The notes under the pieces: generated by a model
What the model was told of the DNA's origin: nothing
What the model saw: the letters and a program-made list of their open reading frames with translations, nothing else
The model's database searches: none
Made by a program: the position numbers and the translations under genes
Assembly (NCBI RefSeq): GCF_036417845.1
Contig: NC_089982.1
Location: 61,331,684-61,395,683 of the forward strand
DNA length: 64,000 nucleotides
From: Apteryx mantelli
Lineage: Eukaryota > Chordata > Aves > Apterygiformes > Apterygidae
Direction: 5' to 3'
Shown here: positions 1 to 11,300 of the stretch, in pieces
Layout: every line of letters starts with the position of its first letter
How positions within the stretch are numbered: position 1 is the stretch's first letter

Positions 1-107
1 TAAAAACTGTAAGGAAACATCGACAGGAACATGAAAATCTTCTTGCTCAGTGCAGGCTGCATGAACAGTGGCAGTTTGCACCTAAGAGGCTCACCTTTTA
101 CTCCCAG

Positions 108-362
108 GGCCGCCCGATAACACCAGTGTACACCATGGCTCCCAACGTGCCGCGAATTCCCGCCGCCGGGATTTACGGGACAAGTTACGTGCCGTTTGCG
201 GCGCCCACCGCGGCGACGGCGACGATAGCCACACTACAGAAGAACGCCGCGGCGGCAGCGGCGGCGGCAGCCGCTTACGGAGGATATGCCGGCTATATAC
301 CTCAGGCGTTTCCAGCCGCCACCATCCAGGTTCCGATACACGACGTCTACCAGACGTACTGA
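108..362 (+). CDS. RBM47: RBM47, last coding exon (C-terminal end only)
   Basis: This is the 3' coding exon of an RNA-binding protein of the RBM47/A1CF/RBM46 group, nuclear proteins with three RRM domains that act in RNA editing, splicing and mRNA stability. The exon opens after a pyrimidine-rich acceptor ending in CAG at 105-107 and reads in frame from [13 protein letters not shown] to a TGA at 360-362, about 84 residues. The RRMs lie upstream of the window. The recognisable parts are the RPITPVYT segment, the [10 protein letters not shown] and YVPFAAP segments, a run of ten alanines encoded by mixed GCN codons, and the ending [12 protein letters not shown]...VYQTY, which I recognise as the RBM47 C-terminus. 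The downstream neighbour CHRNA9 faces it tail to tail, and the mammalian RBM47-CHRNA9 neighbourhood supports the call. RBM46 or A1CF are the alternatives but end differently. Confidence 0.93.
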   Translation, partial: GRPITPVYTMAPNVPRIPAAGIYGTSYVPFAAPTAATATIATLQKNAAAAAAAAAAYGGYAGYIPQAFPAATIQVPIHDVYQTY

Positions 363-1417
363 GACTGGCAGTGAAAGAGGCTGGAGGAAAAACAAACACT
401 GAAGGAACACTTTACTATTTATGAAGAAAGAACCTACTGCAAAAGAGTAACATTTAGACTCAGTAAACTGATGCAGAACCTGAAAGTGAAGAATGTTAAA
501 GAATATGTTTGAAATATTTTATACGCATGAAGTTTTCACTCATTTTTTTAGGCTATTTTTAAAATTTAACATGCCTGTATTCATACATTTCTAAACGACC
601 TCGAGGCATTCAGCCCACTGCTTACATGCATTTATACGCATTATAGTGGGATTGCATATGGTCTTTTTTTTAGCAGTTATATTTTCAATATATATGTGGT
701 ATGAAGGTTATTTTTTAGTAACTTCTGCACTCCAGAGATGTCTATTTTGTAGTGCCTTTAATAATATATCAGCTATATATTAAAAAGCCCACCTGAGCAG
801 CTAGGGAAAGTTTAAACAATATATTTTGAAGAATATATTCAATATTTAAAGACTACATACCTTAGAATTTTTTAAAAGAAAAGAAACAACAAGTATCTTA
901 TTTAAAAGTTATACTGGAAAGTGCAATTTGAAAAATGTGCAAGACCTCTGCATTTTTGTGCTGGCATTAATACAATCTCTTTGTTATTATTTGGAATCAA
1001 AAATAACTAATATTGCCTTTTTGGAAGAAAAAAGCCTCATCGCACAAACCTCTTCCTAGTGTGATTAGCAGGCTTACATTAAGTAAAGGAAAGGTTCTGA
1101 GTTTTCCTTAACAACTGGATTTTGTATTTATTGAAGCTACTAGCAGTTCAGCCTTGGAGCACATGCAGAAATGAGTATCTGGTATTTCACGTAAGGTGTC
1201 TTGACTTAGATCTTCACCCAGTATAAACCTAGGCTGTTTTTAAATGCTCTTTATTTTATTCTTTGAAGTATATGTTGTAGTGACTGAGAATGTATGCTGT
1301 CGGAGGCAAGACCGAGCTCCTCTTGTCAACAGGAAGTACAGCGTTATTTACCTATAGCTTCATCATGTTCCATGACAAATTTCTGAGGTACTAGGGGTGT
1401 TAGTGATATTGGAATTA

Positions 1418-1423
1418 ATAAAA
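1418..1423 (+). terminator. candidate proximal polyadenylation signal of RBM47
   Basis: Canonical AATAAA hexamer about 1.06 kb after the RBM47 stop. It is plausible as an alternative cleavage site, but no strong GU-rich downstream element is obvious. Confidence 0.35.
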
Positions 1424-2739
1424 CAGGGCTAGCCTCCCTCCCACCCTCCATTCCAGTTCTCATTAACTGGGGTTATGGATGCACATCAGGGATGGGAGTG
1501 ATTAGACCTGATGATTTTAAGAAATAGAGCTTGTAAATATCTTTTAATATACGTTTTTAAAGTCATTTTATGTTGCAAATTTACATGGTATGTGGTTTAC
1601 CACAAAACAAAAACATTTTATTTCGACGTTATAAAAAAGTTTGTTTTATTAAGAAGTAAATATATTATTGCAGTGTTTTGTGGCCTGTTTAAAGGCTTTT
1701 ATTTAGTAGTGCAGTGAATGTAAAATATAGTAAAATGTTAAAGAAATATCTTGCCCATTTTATGAAGTGCATCAGCTCTGCAAACACAACTCCAGTGAAA
1801 TGAGATGTGAAGCAGGGAATGAGTAAACAATTCCCTTTTTATGGTATAAATACCAGCTGAAGAGGTTTCATGTAAAGGTATATTTTGACCACTGAACCAC
1901 TTCCAGATCATGTCCAACTCAGTAAATTGGCCTTTTGATGTGTATTTTTCTTGCCTCAAAATTGAGCAGTTGCTTTTTAGGTGCTTTTATTCAGCAAAGC
2001 TGAGCTCTCTTTAAACATTTTGAATGATTATCGAAAGCACTGTGAGGACGTTAACCATTAAATTGGACTCTGCCCCTCCATGCTCCTTTCCAGGAGACTT
2101 TTATTGTGCGTCCCAGCACTTCTGAAAACGCACCTAGACCTTAGCCCAAGGGCCCGGCCCGTTTTTAGGGCAAGAGGCGTGGGCAAAGCCCTGGGGAAGC
2201 CTCGGAAACGCGCCCTGCTGCAGCACCGGCTGGAGGCAGGCGGTGCCTGGCCGGGGGCCGCGAATGGCTGCCCGAGACGCGTCAGGGCTCTGGCTAAGGC
2301 TTCACACGGCCGGACGCAAAAAGCTGGTGGTGAGGGCCAGCCCAGCACTGCGTCCACTCTGCACAAACACCCCCGGGGCAGGGAAGGACAGTCCAGTGCA
2401 GGGGCCCTGCCGCCCCCTAGTCCCGGGTCAGTAATCCACTGCTCCCGCTCTCACTGTACCTTACCTATACTTTTTATCCAGTGACAGGAATAGAAAGGAC
2501 ACCCTAACGTAACATGGCAAGCCCCGAGGTGTCCTGGCCCCTCGTGCCGCTGGGGCAGCGCTAGCTGTGCCCTGGCCGGGCTGGCAGCCCCCAGGCACCT
2601 CCCAGCCAGGTACCTCTGAGCCTCCCACCTGCCTCTGCCCTTTATACTTGTTGCTAAACCATTTCATGTACACTACTACTGAGGTAAGTCTAATAACTTG
2701 AAATGTGAACATCTTTAGGTTAAGAACAAACTATACAAA

Positions 2740-2771
2740 GAAAAAAAAATATATATATATACAAAAAAAAA
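2740..2771. repeat. A-rich and (AT)n low-complexity tract
   Basis: A run of A is followed by alternating AT and then A again. It lies within the presumed RBM47 3' UTR. Confidence 0.85.
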
Positions 2772-2901
2772 CTAGTGTGCCTTATTCTTGAAAGAGCTGA
2801 TATTTTAGGTGTTTTATTGTATCTCTGTTCTCTGTACTGTTGGAAGCCTCTGAGTTTATTTAGTTCTTGCTCCCTTTACGGTACATTTCTAGGATGTAGT
2901 G

Positions 2902-2907
2902 AATAAA
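2902..2907 (+). terminator. candidate distal polyadenylation signal of RBM47
   Basis: Canonical AATAAA hexamer about 2.5 kb after the stop, with TTGTA and GT-containing sequence following within about 40 bases. It is the last such signal before the sequence changes character. Confidence 0.5.
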
Positions 2908-3211
2908 GCATTCTTTAAAAATGGAGACTGTCAATTCATTGTACCATGCTGCTGCGAGGTTGAGTCACCCAGAAGAGACTGTCGCACTGGGTAGGCTTTT
3001 GGGTGCTTCCCTGGGAGCTGGGGCAGGAGGGGGAGCAGGGCGCCAGAGCCGGCATCCCGCAGGCGCCTGCGGGGAGATGTGCTGTCCCCCTGCCTCCCTT
3101 GTCCCACCACTGCCGAGGACAGAGCCCTGCCCAGCCAGCATCGCCATTCTTCCAGCAGGCCTAGGATCAGCCTAAATTTCTTTTCACATCCAGTTCAGAG
3201 TCTATGCAAAG

Positions 3212-3287
3212 AAAAAAATATACATATATACAAAATATATATTTTATTTTATATATATATATATAAATAAATATATATATATATAAA
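3212..3287. repeat. (AT)n microsatellite
   Basis: Imperfect alternating AT of about 75 bases interrupted by TTTTATTTT and AAATAA. It is self-complementary and could form a hairpin, but is most simply a microsatellite. Confidence 0.9.
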
Positions 3288-3859
3288 CTGTGGAAGGAAA
3301 AAGTGTATGGAAGAACAGAGATTGGTGTCTCTCCATGCTTTCCATTAACCCCATGCACAAAACCCCTGGCACTTTGTTGCATGTCCCTGGTGCAGGGCAG
3401 CAGCACTGTAGGCTGGCACTGAAGTGCCCCATCGAGGGGAAATGGCACATTGTTTTCATCCCTGCATGATTCAGCCTTTAACCACAGTCCTTTTATACAT
3501 GGAAGGCTAAACTGTACCTGTTGGCAATATGTGCAGTCCTGCAGAATTCCTGCTTGTTTCCTCAGTGTAAGTCCTTTGGAAGAAAATTTGCTGAAAATAC
3601 CAAGTCTTGGGAGAAAAGCAGACCAGCTAAGAGAAGACCAGAACAAATACTGCACTATCTTCTACATCCCTCATAGGAAAGCAAAGTATCTGCAACCTAC
3701 TCTCTCTATACATCATTTTTCACGCTACAATAAGGGCAACTTTTTTGAACTTAACATGTCTTGAGCTTCCTAAAGGATACTAATCAAGAGAGTTTTCCCT
3801 AGTCTTTTTTGTGCTAGCAAATGGAAAGAAAATATTTTTTTTTATTCTTTGTAGGACTT

Positions 3860-3876
3860 GGGGGGGGGGGGGGGGG
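3860..3876. repeat. G17 homopolymer
   Basis: Seventeen consecutive G. The length is likely to be polymorphic and prone to sequencing error. Confidence 0.95.
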
Positions 3877-5995
3877 AGATAACAAAGAGAGTGCTCTAAT
3901 TTTGCTTGTTTCTTTACATAAGTCTGTGTGTCCCAGCAACCATTTCCTATACAAGTTCAATCTATCTTGCTCAGGAAGTGGATAACCAACATGATGCTGA
4001 ACACAGCTTTCAAGGAGATATAGCCACATAAGGACTTCAATTGTCAGACAAATTATCAAGTCACACAAGAAGACTAATGTCTTCCCTATAATTAGTTGCC
4101 AATGTTCCCACTCACTAGAGGTCCACCTACATTCACTTTGGATGAAAAAGAAACTCAAACTGTGGCTCTTTATAGGTGTTCATACACTCCACAAAAATCA
4201 AGCATTTTGATTTCTGAGACAAAAGATTGTGCCACACTGAAACATGTCTCTGTTGCTCTCCTGCAATTTTCCTCTTTCCCTTTATCCAAGTTATCCAAGA
4301 TTAAAATGAATCTACACCGCATTCTATTACATTTTCTAAACAGACAGTTTATAAGAGAATTTATCATTTTCCTAGATTGCTGGTTTCTGATTTCAGTTTT
4401 GTAAGATCCTAACTAATGATTAACCCATCATAAGGTTCAAATATGCAAGTCATTCTCAGGATATTAACATAAACAATGCCAGTGAACAGCAGTTGTGTCT
4501 TTAAGATGACCTTGCTGCCTTGGGAATGTCAGGAGCTATACTGAGGCCTTGGGCACTGTGACAACTCCAAAGGTTGCCAAGTTGATCCCCTTCCCTTTCT
4601 GAATGTATTTCTTGATGATCTTGAAGAGCAGACATGCACTTCTCTGGCTGTTATCAATCTAAATTGCTAACTAAAGCCAGTTTTGACTTCTTTCATGAAA
4701 CAACATACGTTAACACAACAATGGTACAGCACCTATATAAACAGATTAACAAGAAATTCAAGTGGATTAACACCATTCTGATATTGCAACATCTTGTTTA
4801 TACAAGCACTAGAGCTCAGAGTATATGCAAAATGCATTTTTGATATGTCTGAAAAGGTATAGCCATGATATGTTCTGTGACTGTTGTTAAACCTCTAACA
4901 TTTATGTTCTGGTTAGGTCCTTACTGATAGAGATCTGCATTCCTTTTTATACGTATCAGCCATGGATATGGCCCATCATGCTGACCTGTAAAATAAATAA
5001 AACCTAGACCTACCTCATAACAGGAGAAACTACCACTGTTGTGCATCTAAAAGTCAGCAAAATCAGATTTTATGCTCCAGTGTGTTAATTAAATGCTGAA
5101 TCACACTTGACTAAGTTTAAAGGTTAAGTCCTACCTGGCAATGAAATGGTAGTAGTGTTGTTGCAAAGAGAAGCTTAAGTTAAAAAATAAAAAGACACAG
5201 TTTTGTGGCTCCAGGAGCCCCTTCTCTCTGGGCACAAAGGCAGGCTACAGCACGCTATCATAGTCGTTCAAGGAACCAAAGAGCAAAGAGAATATAGACA
5301 TTTTTAGGAATTCTGCACAGGCTGATCTGTAGAAATACTTCCATATGAAATACCTCCTGTCAAGCTCATGAATTAGATCAGATCTTTTTTCTCCAACCAA
5401 AAGGCCAGGACTGGAGTTCACTGGTTTTCTAATAAAAGAAAACAGAAGCTCTATCTTGCAGTCCACACTTGGGCAAAACTCCAACAGATTCTGCACACAG
5501 AAGGTGAACAATCAAGGACTCAATTTCTCAATGAAGGACTCAGTCTAGGAATCGGTTTCTTCTTTAGAAAACTTTTTTGTGGGAAAGACAGCTCAGATGG
5601 GCTCAGATTTGTCCCAAGTGCACCAAACATCCATGTGTTTCCAACCCACACCCAACACAGTCTGTGTCAGTGGGGTGCTCTGACCCATGCTCTGGGGCAC
5701 TATGCTTCCCTTCCCAGCACCTTTTTGTCACCATCAGCACTGGGTTTTTGATCCCAAGGGTAGACCAACACTGACAGTTTGCCTGTCCCCTTGTCCACAT
5801 CAAAAAAATCCTACTATCATCTCCCAGGGCATTTTTAGCAGCAAGATCACAAACTCTGTTTCGGTTGTGGGTTTATGCTCAGCCTGGCTGTTATTTGCTT
5901 CTGTACGTAACTAGTTTGCATGTTGGTCACCACACTGAAGCTGTATTTAATGGTCTGGTTGCCCATGACCATGGTTTCACTTTGAACCACGATAC

Positions 5996-6019
5996 TTTTT
6001 TTTTTTTTTTTTTTTTTTT
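5996..6019. repeat. T24 homopolymer
   Basis: Uninterrupted T run of 24 bases. On the minus strand it reads as an A tail, but no recognisable retroposon body lies next to it. Confidence 0.95.
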
Positions 6020-6539
6020 GCCTCTTTCCAAACTAGGAAGCACATTTAATTTTTGCCAGAGGTGAACACGTCTGACTGCACTTTGAGCCTGTCTTTGTAC
6101 ATTCTCCCAGTATCACAAAGTACTTTTTTAGCTCAACCACTGTCTGCTATCTGCTCACTTGTGGAAAGCGGGAAGCCACAGGTAAGCCAAAAGATCTTAC
6201 TGAAGCATGAAAAAAAATGCAAACAACCTATACAAGCCACAGAAGTGACCTCAAACTAGCAGAGAAAGAGAGCTGCATTTAAACTGGTCAGAGGCAAAAC
6301 AGCCTACACTTATTAGTAGCTCCTTTGTTACAAAATTTTAAAACAGTAACTACAATAAGCAGTTCTTCTGTAATAAATCTGTAGGATATGGACCAGGACA
6401 TCTTGCAATCACTCAGCACCGTATGCAATGGTTTTGTCACACATGTACTGGCTGTACACATGGCATCCTTAATTTCTCTAGTCTTTGACTTTCTTAGGCT
6501 GCTGTCACTTCCAGGAGGACTTTCCACATGAATAATTCC

Positions 6540-6985
6540 CCAAAGCTTGGGTTCACTTCAGGCAGAAAGATACCTTGGTCCACCAGGTTTTGGTGCAGGA
6601 TGCAGAGGGCCACAGTCACACTGAGCAGTTGCTACATGGCATCCAAACAATTGTGGAGGCCCTTGCCCTCCTGCAACCTCCCAAGCAGCAACAGTGCCAC
6701 AGTGGAGAGCACCACAGAATGCTCACAGGGCTCCATGCTTCCTGAACAGGGCTCTGCAGGTCACGGCAAACATGTCGGGGACCACCAGCACCTCACTGAT
6801 GATCATGTCACCAAGGCATATCCAAGCATGAAAATGCCTGAACATTTCGCCCTTTGGCGTTATTTATGTGGTCCAGGCTTCACCTCTGAGTCCCCAGTAC
6901 TCTGTAGGACAAGGAAGCAGCATCCTTTGTGGGCAACATTTTTACTGGCTCTTTTGGGGAAAGTATCCCCAGTACCATCACTGTG
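6540..6985 (-). pseudogene. decayed PIF/Harbinger (HARBI1-like) transposase fragment
   Basis: Read on the minus strand in a single frame with several in-frame stops, this stretch shows the order of motifs of the Harbinger DDE nuclease (DDE_Tnp_4). Near 6975 is SDGTGDTFP, corresponding to the family's DGTH/IPI block with the first catalytic Asp. Near 6920 is VAHKGCCFLVLQ, matching the V-N-x-KG-x-x-S-x-x-LQ block. Near 6840 is CSGIF, matching the RNSGxF block. Near 6650-6680 is LLLGRLQEGK, matching AFGRLKGRW, followed by LHNCLD. Near 6570-6600 is VALCILHQNLV then FLPE, matching ACCILHNLCE and its FLPE-like tail. The region between CSGIF and GRLQ, where the second and third acidic residues should be, has lost its alignment. 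It is non-functional. I could not extend the match past 7000 with confidence. The call rests on motif recognition alone. Confidence 0.6.
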
Positions 6986-9189
6986 CCCCTATAATTAGGA
7001 AACAATTGTTAGGAAGACAGCAATGATTTCAGGCAAGTTCCTGACATCAGGGTATTCCTGCTAACCTTCTACCTATCAGCTAGGTAATTTCTCATTATCA
7101 CCCAAACTGCTGGAGTAACCAGTTCCAAGAGACAGACCATCCATCTCCTCTGTATTCACACCTCCTCCTTTCCTCATTTGAGTACTATGGCTTGAGGGGG
7201 CTGAGGCAAGCTCCATGTTCCATAGAGATACTCCTCCTCTTATGGTGTCTTGGTGATGTTGTTGGCCATCCCACAACCGCACGTCGTGGAGGGAAGCCCT
7301 GGAGCCCACCCAAAGGCTCTCACACTGCAGATGAGCTCTAAGAAGCATAGGTAAAGCACATCAGGCTTAGCATATGTGACAAAAATGAAAGGTGAGGAAG
7401 AGCAGTATGCCTGACTTGAACTTGCAGCCTGAGTCATAAGGCAGTTGATAACCTACAGTGGAGACACACTTGGAAAAAGCATTGCATATATCACCCAGAC
7501 AATTTGGGAAACTGCAATGATGAGGTGACATCTTGAGGTGCTGGCCTGAGGGAAAGCTGGCTAGATGAGGCTGGGTATCAGACTGTGGCAGGGAAGAGAT
7601 CACTTTGTGCCCTTAATTTGGCACACAACTCTCACCATTGGAATTCTCCTCTCTGGAGTGTGTGCAGAGCAGGTCTCCCTCCACTGATGCACCTGGCTGT
7701 GTTTAGTGTTTTTCCCCAGTATTGGCTTGTCAAACTCAGGACATTGGCTGGGTAGGCAGGCAGGCATCAGTTGCAAAAGGCAGAAAAAGGCTCCATTTAT
7801 CCCTATTTACTTTCTCTCTGAAGGGTAGTAATAGGGGTGCATGGGCTGTGTACCCCTCTTTCCTCCCAGCAGGTCTGAAGGAAGATGCACAGAAAGGGTG
7901 ATCTGGTTTCTGCTGACCAGATACTACGTTAATCATCAAGCCAGCACCCCCCAGAATACATACGGGGGAAGAAAGTGGGCTGAAAATGGAAACAAGCCAA
8001 ACTGGCTTTAGCTGAGATCAGGCTGTCCCTCTAGCTCTACACATGCTCTCACATAGGTAGATAGTGAGGACAGTAGGCAGAACTCACCTGTGTGAGACCT
8101 CCCATTCCATCCCTGGTCCCAGTTCTTTTCTCAGGGTCCTGCAAAACAGAAATAAATAGAAGAAATAATTCTATTAGTCTCTTTGGTCCTACAGCTTCTC
8201 TCTCTTTTGCCAAAGAATATACTGAGTATGACATACAGCAGAGAAAATCTGTTTCTCTGCAGGAGATGGGAATAGTCAAATACACACATGCAAAGTGGCT
8301 GAAATTCACATGATGTTTTTGTATTCAAACATTGAAGCAGGAGGGATGCTTTTTAAACAGCTCTGAAACTGAGCAGTCATGTATCAGCAAGGTTACCACT
8401 ATCCTCGCTACCAGTAAGATCATTACAGACATCATTACTGTAGACATCAAAGATGCAGTCTTAAGTGCACCTCGGTTTAGGAACAAGGTCTCCTCTTCCC
8501 TGCAGCTACCATCAGAGGCTCATTCAGAACATGTCACTTGTTTTCCCTAAATCCAGGCAGTATCAATACCCTGTCCAATTGGGTGTTGTCAGTTGTATTG
8601 TAAATAAAGTACTCACAACACATTGTAATTAGCAATGTCTTTGTCTCATTGGTTTCACTTTTTTTCATATGAAGCATAGGAGGATTTCAGTGGAGCACAG
8701 ACCTCAGGCTGTTTCTGCAACAGGGTAGAATGTCACCCATGAATAAATGTTTCAGCTTAAATCCCACCAGGAGTAAAGAATTCAGCTAAGCAGGGTGTCA
8801 CCGTGTCTTCACCGCTCACGAGCATTGCTGCTGCCCAAAAGTAATGGATAAACACTCCTCAGCTGCCAGGGTTAGCTCAAGTTAGAGAGCTCAGAAGCAG
8901 TGAAACCCTGGGGTCTGGTCTGAGGAAAACAGACATAAGCCTGCTACATTTCCTGTGCTATCAGAAAGTGTTTTCTAAATATTGCAGTATCTCTTTGGAA
9001 GTGCCAATAAAAGTGGCTCTTTAAATGGGGCATGTTTCCTCTCCACAGCTTTTGCAAGAAAAGCTAAATTGCTGAAAGCCTCACACAAGAGCCCCACAAG
9101 GAAAAAAGAAGCCATTTAAACAAAGCAGCTATAGTTTCTCTACTGGTAACTGGCAACAAAAATCAAGTCCTGTTTGGCATCTTGCTATC

Positions 9190-9480
9190 TCAGAGTCTTC
9201 AACCACTTCTGACCCTACGTGCCTCACCTCTGCCCGGGAGCCGCAAGGCTAGGAGCCAAACTCCCCAACACACTGGCCTGCTCAGCATCCAGGCAGGGAG
9301 TTCAGTGCCAGGGCAGGGGTTTCTCAGTGCTCAGCCCCAGCTCGCTTGCCTGCTCCCTGGCCTGGCTGCAAGGGCCAGCCAGCACCACACTGAGGGCCAC
9401 ACTCATGGGCACCACCAGGGCACCCCAAGTCGCCAGGCTCGGCCTGAGGCTGCAGAGACCCTGTCACTGTTTGGAGCGAT
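9190..9480. other. GC-richer patch with no recognised gene
   Basis: Composition rises above the surrounding AT-rich DNA, and open frames of 110-120 codons appear in two plus-strand frames at once. Neither resembles a protein family I know, and no convincing splice sites frame it. Confidence 0.4.
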
Positions 9481-10429
9481 GGATCACATCCTGCATAAGG
9501 GTCTCATTTTGCACTCACATACCATTTATCAGATTCACTGGGGTAACTGAGATGTAGATCCCACCTGCGTAGCTTGCACAGCTTCCCGAAACACTCCCCA
9601 ACTGTTTGTTACAAGTTGGGTGTCTGACTTCTGTTCCACATTCGTGTTTTCGTATCAGTGAGTAAGAGTTTTTCTCAGCTTGTTCCTTTTGGGGTTGGGA
9701 CTGGACTAAGACAGCAGTGAGGTCTTAAAGGATTAGATCTAAGAATAATAAATGCTGTTTTAAATTAAAAAAAAAAAATCCACTCCCTGAGAAAGCAAAC
9801 TTCCTTGTCTTTCTGTGGTGTCTTTGTGAGCAATACGCAGGGGAGAGAGAATACGGAAATGTACTGCACTTGGCACTTAGCACACCTTAAACTCGTTTTT
9901 CAACATTTTACAACCAGCTCCGGCCATGTGACCTGCGTGGAAAGATAAACCGAGACATCTAATCCTTTATATTTTTTTTTTTAAAAAAACACAAGGAAGT
10001 GAATTTTATGTGGTTGAGATCACTAAATTGCAGTAAATGATTTGCCCAAAAGAGGAAAGAAAAAACAAAAAAACAAAAAAAACCAGAATGGCTTAAGCTA
10101 GGAAAGGCTGGGAAAGGGTAGCTATTTGTGACCAAATATTCTTCTTTAACTTGAAACTTTCTCAGCAAGCTTTATTACTTCCCTCTGGCTGTGGCATTCA
10201 GGGAGTCAGTCAGGTGAAGATGAGGATTAGCCACCATTTGCTTTTGCAACCAGAGTATTAATAGCTTTCTAAAAGTCAAGCTCCCTAATCTGCTCTTTGA
10301 GTTAAAGCAACAGCAATTACCCACATAAAGAAGTTAGAAAGTTATCTAACACTATCACCCTTGAAAGCAGTGACTTTTAAAATTTTTGCTTCATCTGCAG
10401 AATATGACAGGCTTTCTAAATTAAAGCTC

Positions 10430-10990
10430 TGTGCCAGGCGAGCTCGGTGCTCTGCGGTCCTGGGACAGGGTGAGCCAGCCCAGGCCGGCAGCAGATGCAG
10501 GGCTGAGGAACAGCTCCTCTGCTGTGCTCCCTGGTCCTCAGCAGCGCGGGAGAGGAGGGACCTGGCTCTGCCTTTCCCAGGACGAGCACGGCGCACCTCT
10601 GAGAGCTGCAACCGCATCCTAGCCAGGGCTCGGGGGCAGCCAAGCAGTGCGACGCAGCCTCCACTGCCCCCAGCTCCCACTGGGAACACGCTCCAACTGC
10701 TGGGCGGTCTGGGTGAATCACTTCCCCTTCCAGGAGAGAAATGCAACCCTCGCATGGAGCAGCTGGGCTGAACTCAGTGACTTCTCCGCGCTGGAGCACC
10801 TCGTTGTGCAGCAGCAAAGGCCATCTTGTCCCCATTCCCCCCCCCAGCCTGTCCCTACAGGGCCCCAGGACAGGCGTGCAGCCCAAGCACCAAAAAGGCT
10901 GGCCTGCACCTCTGAAACGCTGCCACGCAGGCGAGGGCACAAGTGGGAGAGTCTCTTTGCTAAGGGCAAGTCAGCACTGAGATGAGAACA
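10430..10990. other. GC-rich patch with scattered CpG, no recognised gene
   Basis: Overlapping open frames of up to 174 codons exist on both strands, which is the signature of GC-rich non-coding DNA with few stop codons. No domain, signal peptide or repeat is recognisable. It could be a decayed CpG island or a regulatory element. Confidence 0.4.
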
Positions 10991-11248
10991 CAAACCTGGG
11001 AAAATATCAACAGAAACAGAAGATGTGCAAGAAACTTGATGGGCTCTGCCTATGAACTGCTCTCCCTTTGGTCCTTCCTCACAAGGGAGCCCATAACATT
11101 ATACATGGGGATTTTCCTCTTAGCACACAGAATGCTCCACAATGATTCAATGGAGCAATAGATATTTAGAGATTTTATTGCTAAGCAGCAGAGATTATCT
11201 TTTCCAACATTTAGGGTTAACCATGTGCTCAAAGATTTCTGAGAATTG

Positions 11249-11300
11249 TAGCTTTTTCTTTTGTTTTTTTTTTGTTTTTTTTTTTTTTTGGGAGGGGGGG
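11249..11300. repeat. T-rich tract followed by G-rich tract
   Basis: Poly-T interrupted by single C and G, then GGGAGGGGGGGG. Low-complexity sequence. Confidence 0.85.

Larger units (their letters stand above)
363..2925 (+). other. RBM47: RBM47 3' untranslated region (probable extent)
   Basis: Non-coding sequence follows the RBM47 stop. It is AT-rich from 400 to 2050 with many TTTTTA and ATATAT tracts. A GC-rich, CpG-containing segment follows at about 2110-2440, then AT-rich sequence again. An AATAAA at 2902-2907 is the best candidate for the distal end of the transcript, and one at 1418-1423 could give a shorter isoform. The UTR length is inferred from these signals only. Confidence 0.6.

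Noticed and set aside
2058..2484. Open frames of 102 and 134 codons downstream of RBM47
   Set aside because: They lie in the GC-rich block of the presumed 3' UTR, overlap on opposite strands and resemble no protein.
2731..3241. Similar strings CTATACAAAG-A-run-ATATAT at 2731 and CTATGCAAAG-A-run-ATACAT at 3203
   Set aside because: Both are low-complexity AT tracts. The shared core is about ten bases and needs no duplication to explain it.
10342..10993. Overlapping open frames of 137 and 174 codons on the minus strand and 136 codons on the plus strand
   Set aside because: They overlap in several frames on both strands in GC-rich DNA and match no family I know; chance openness is the simpler explanation.
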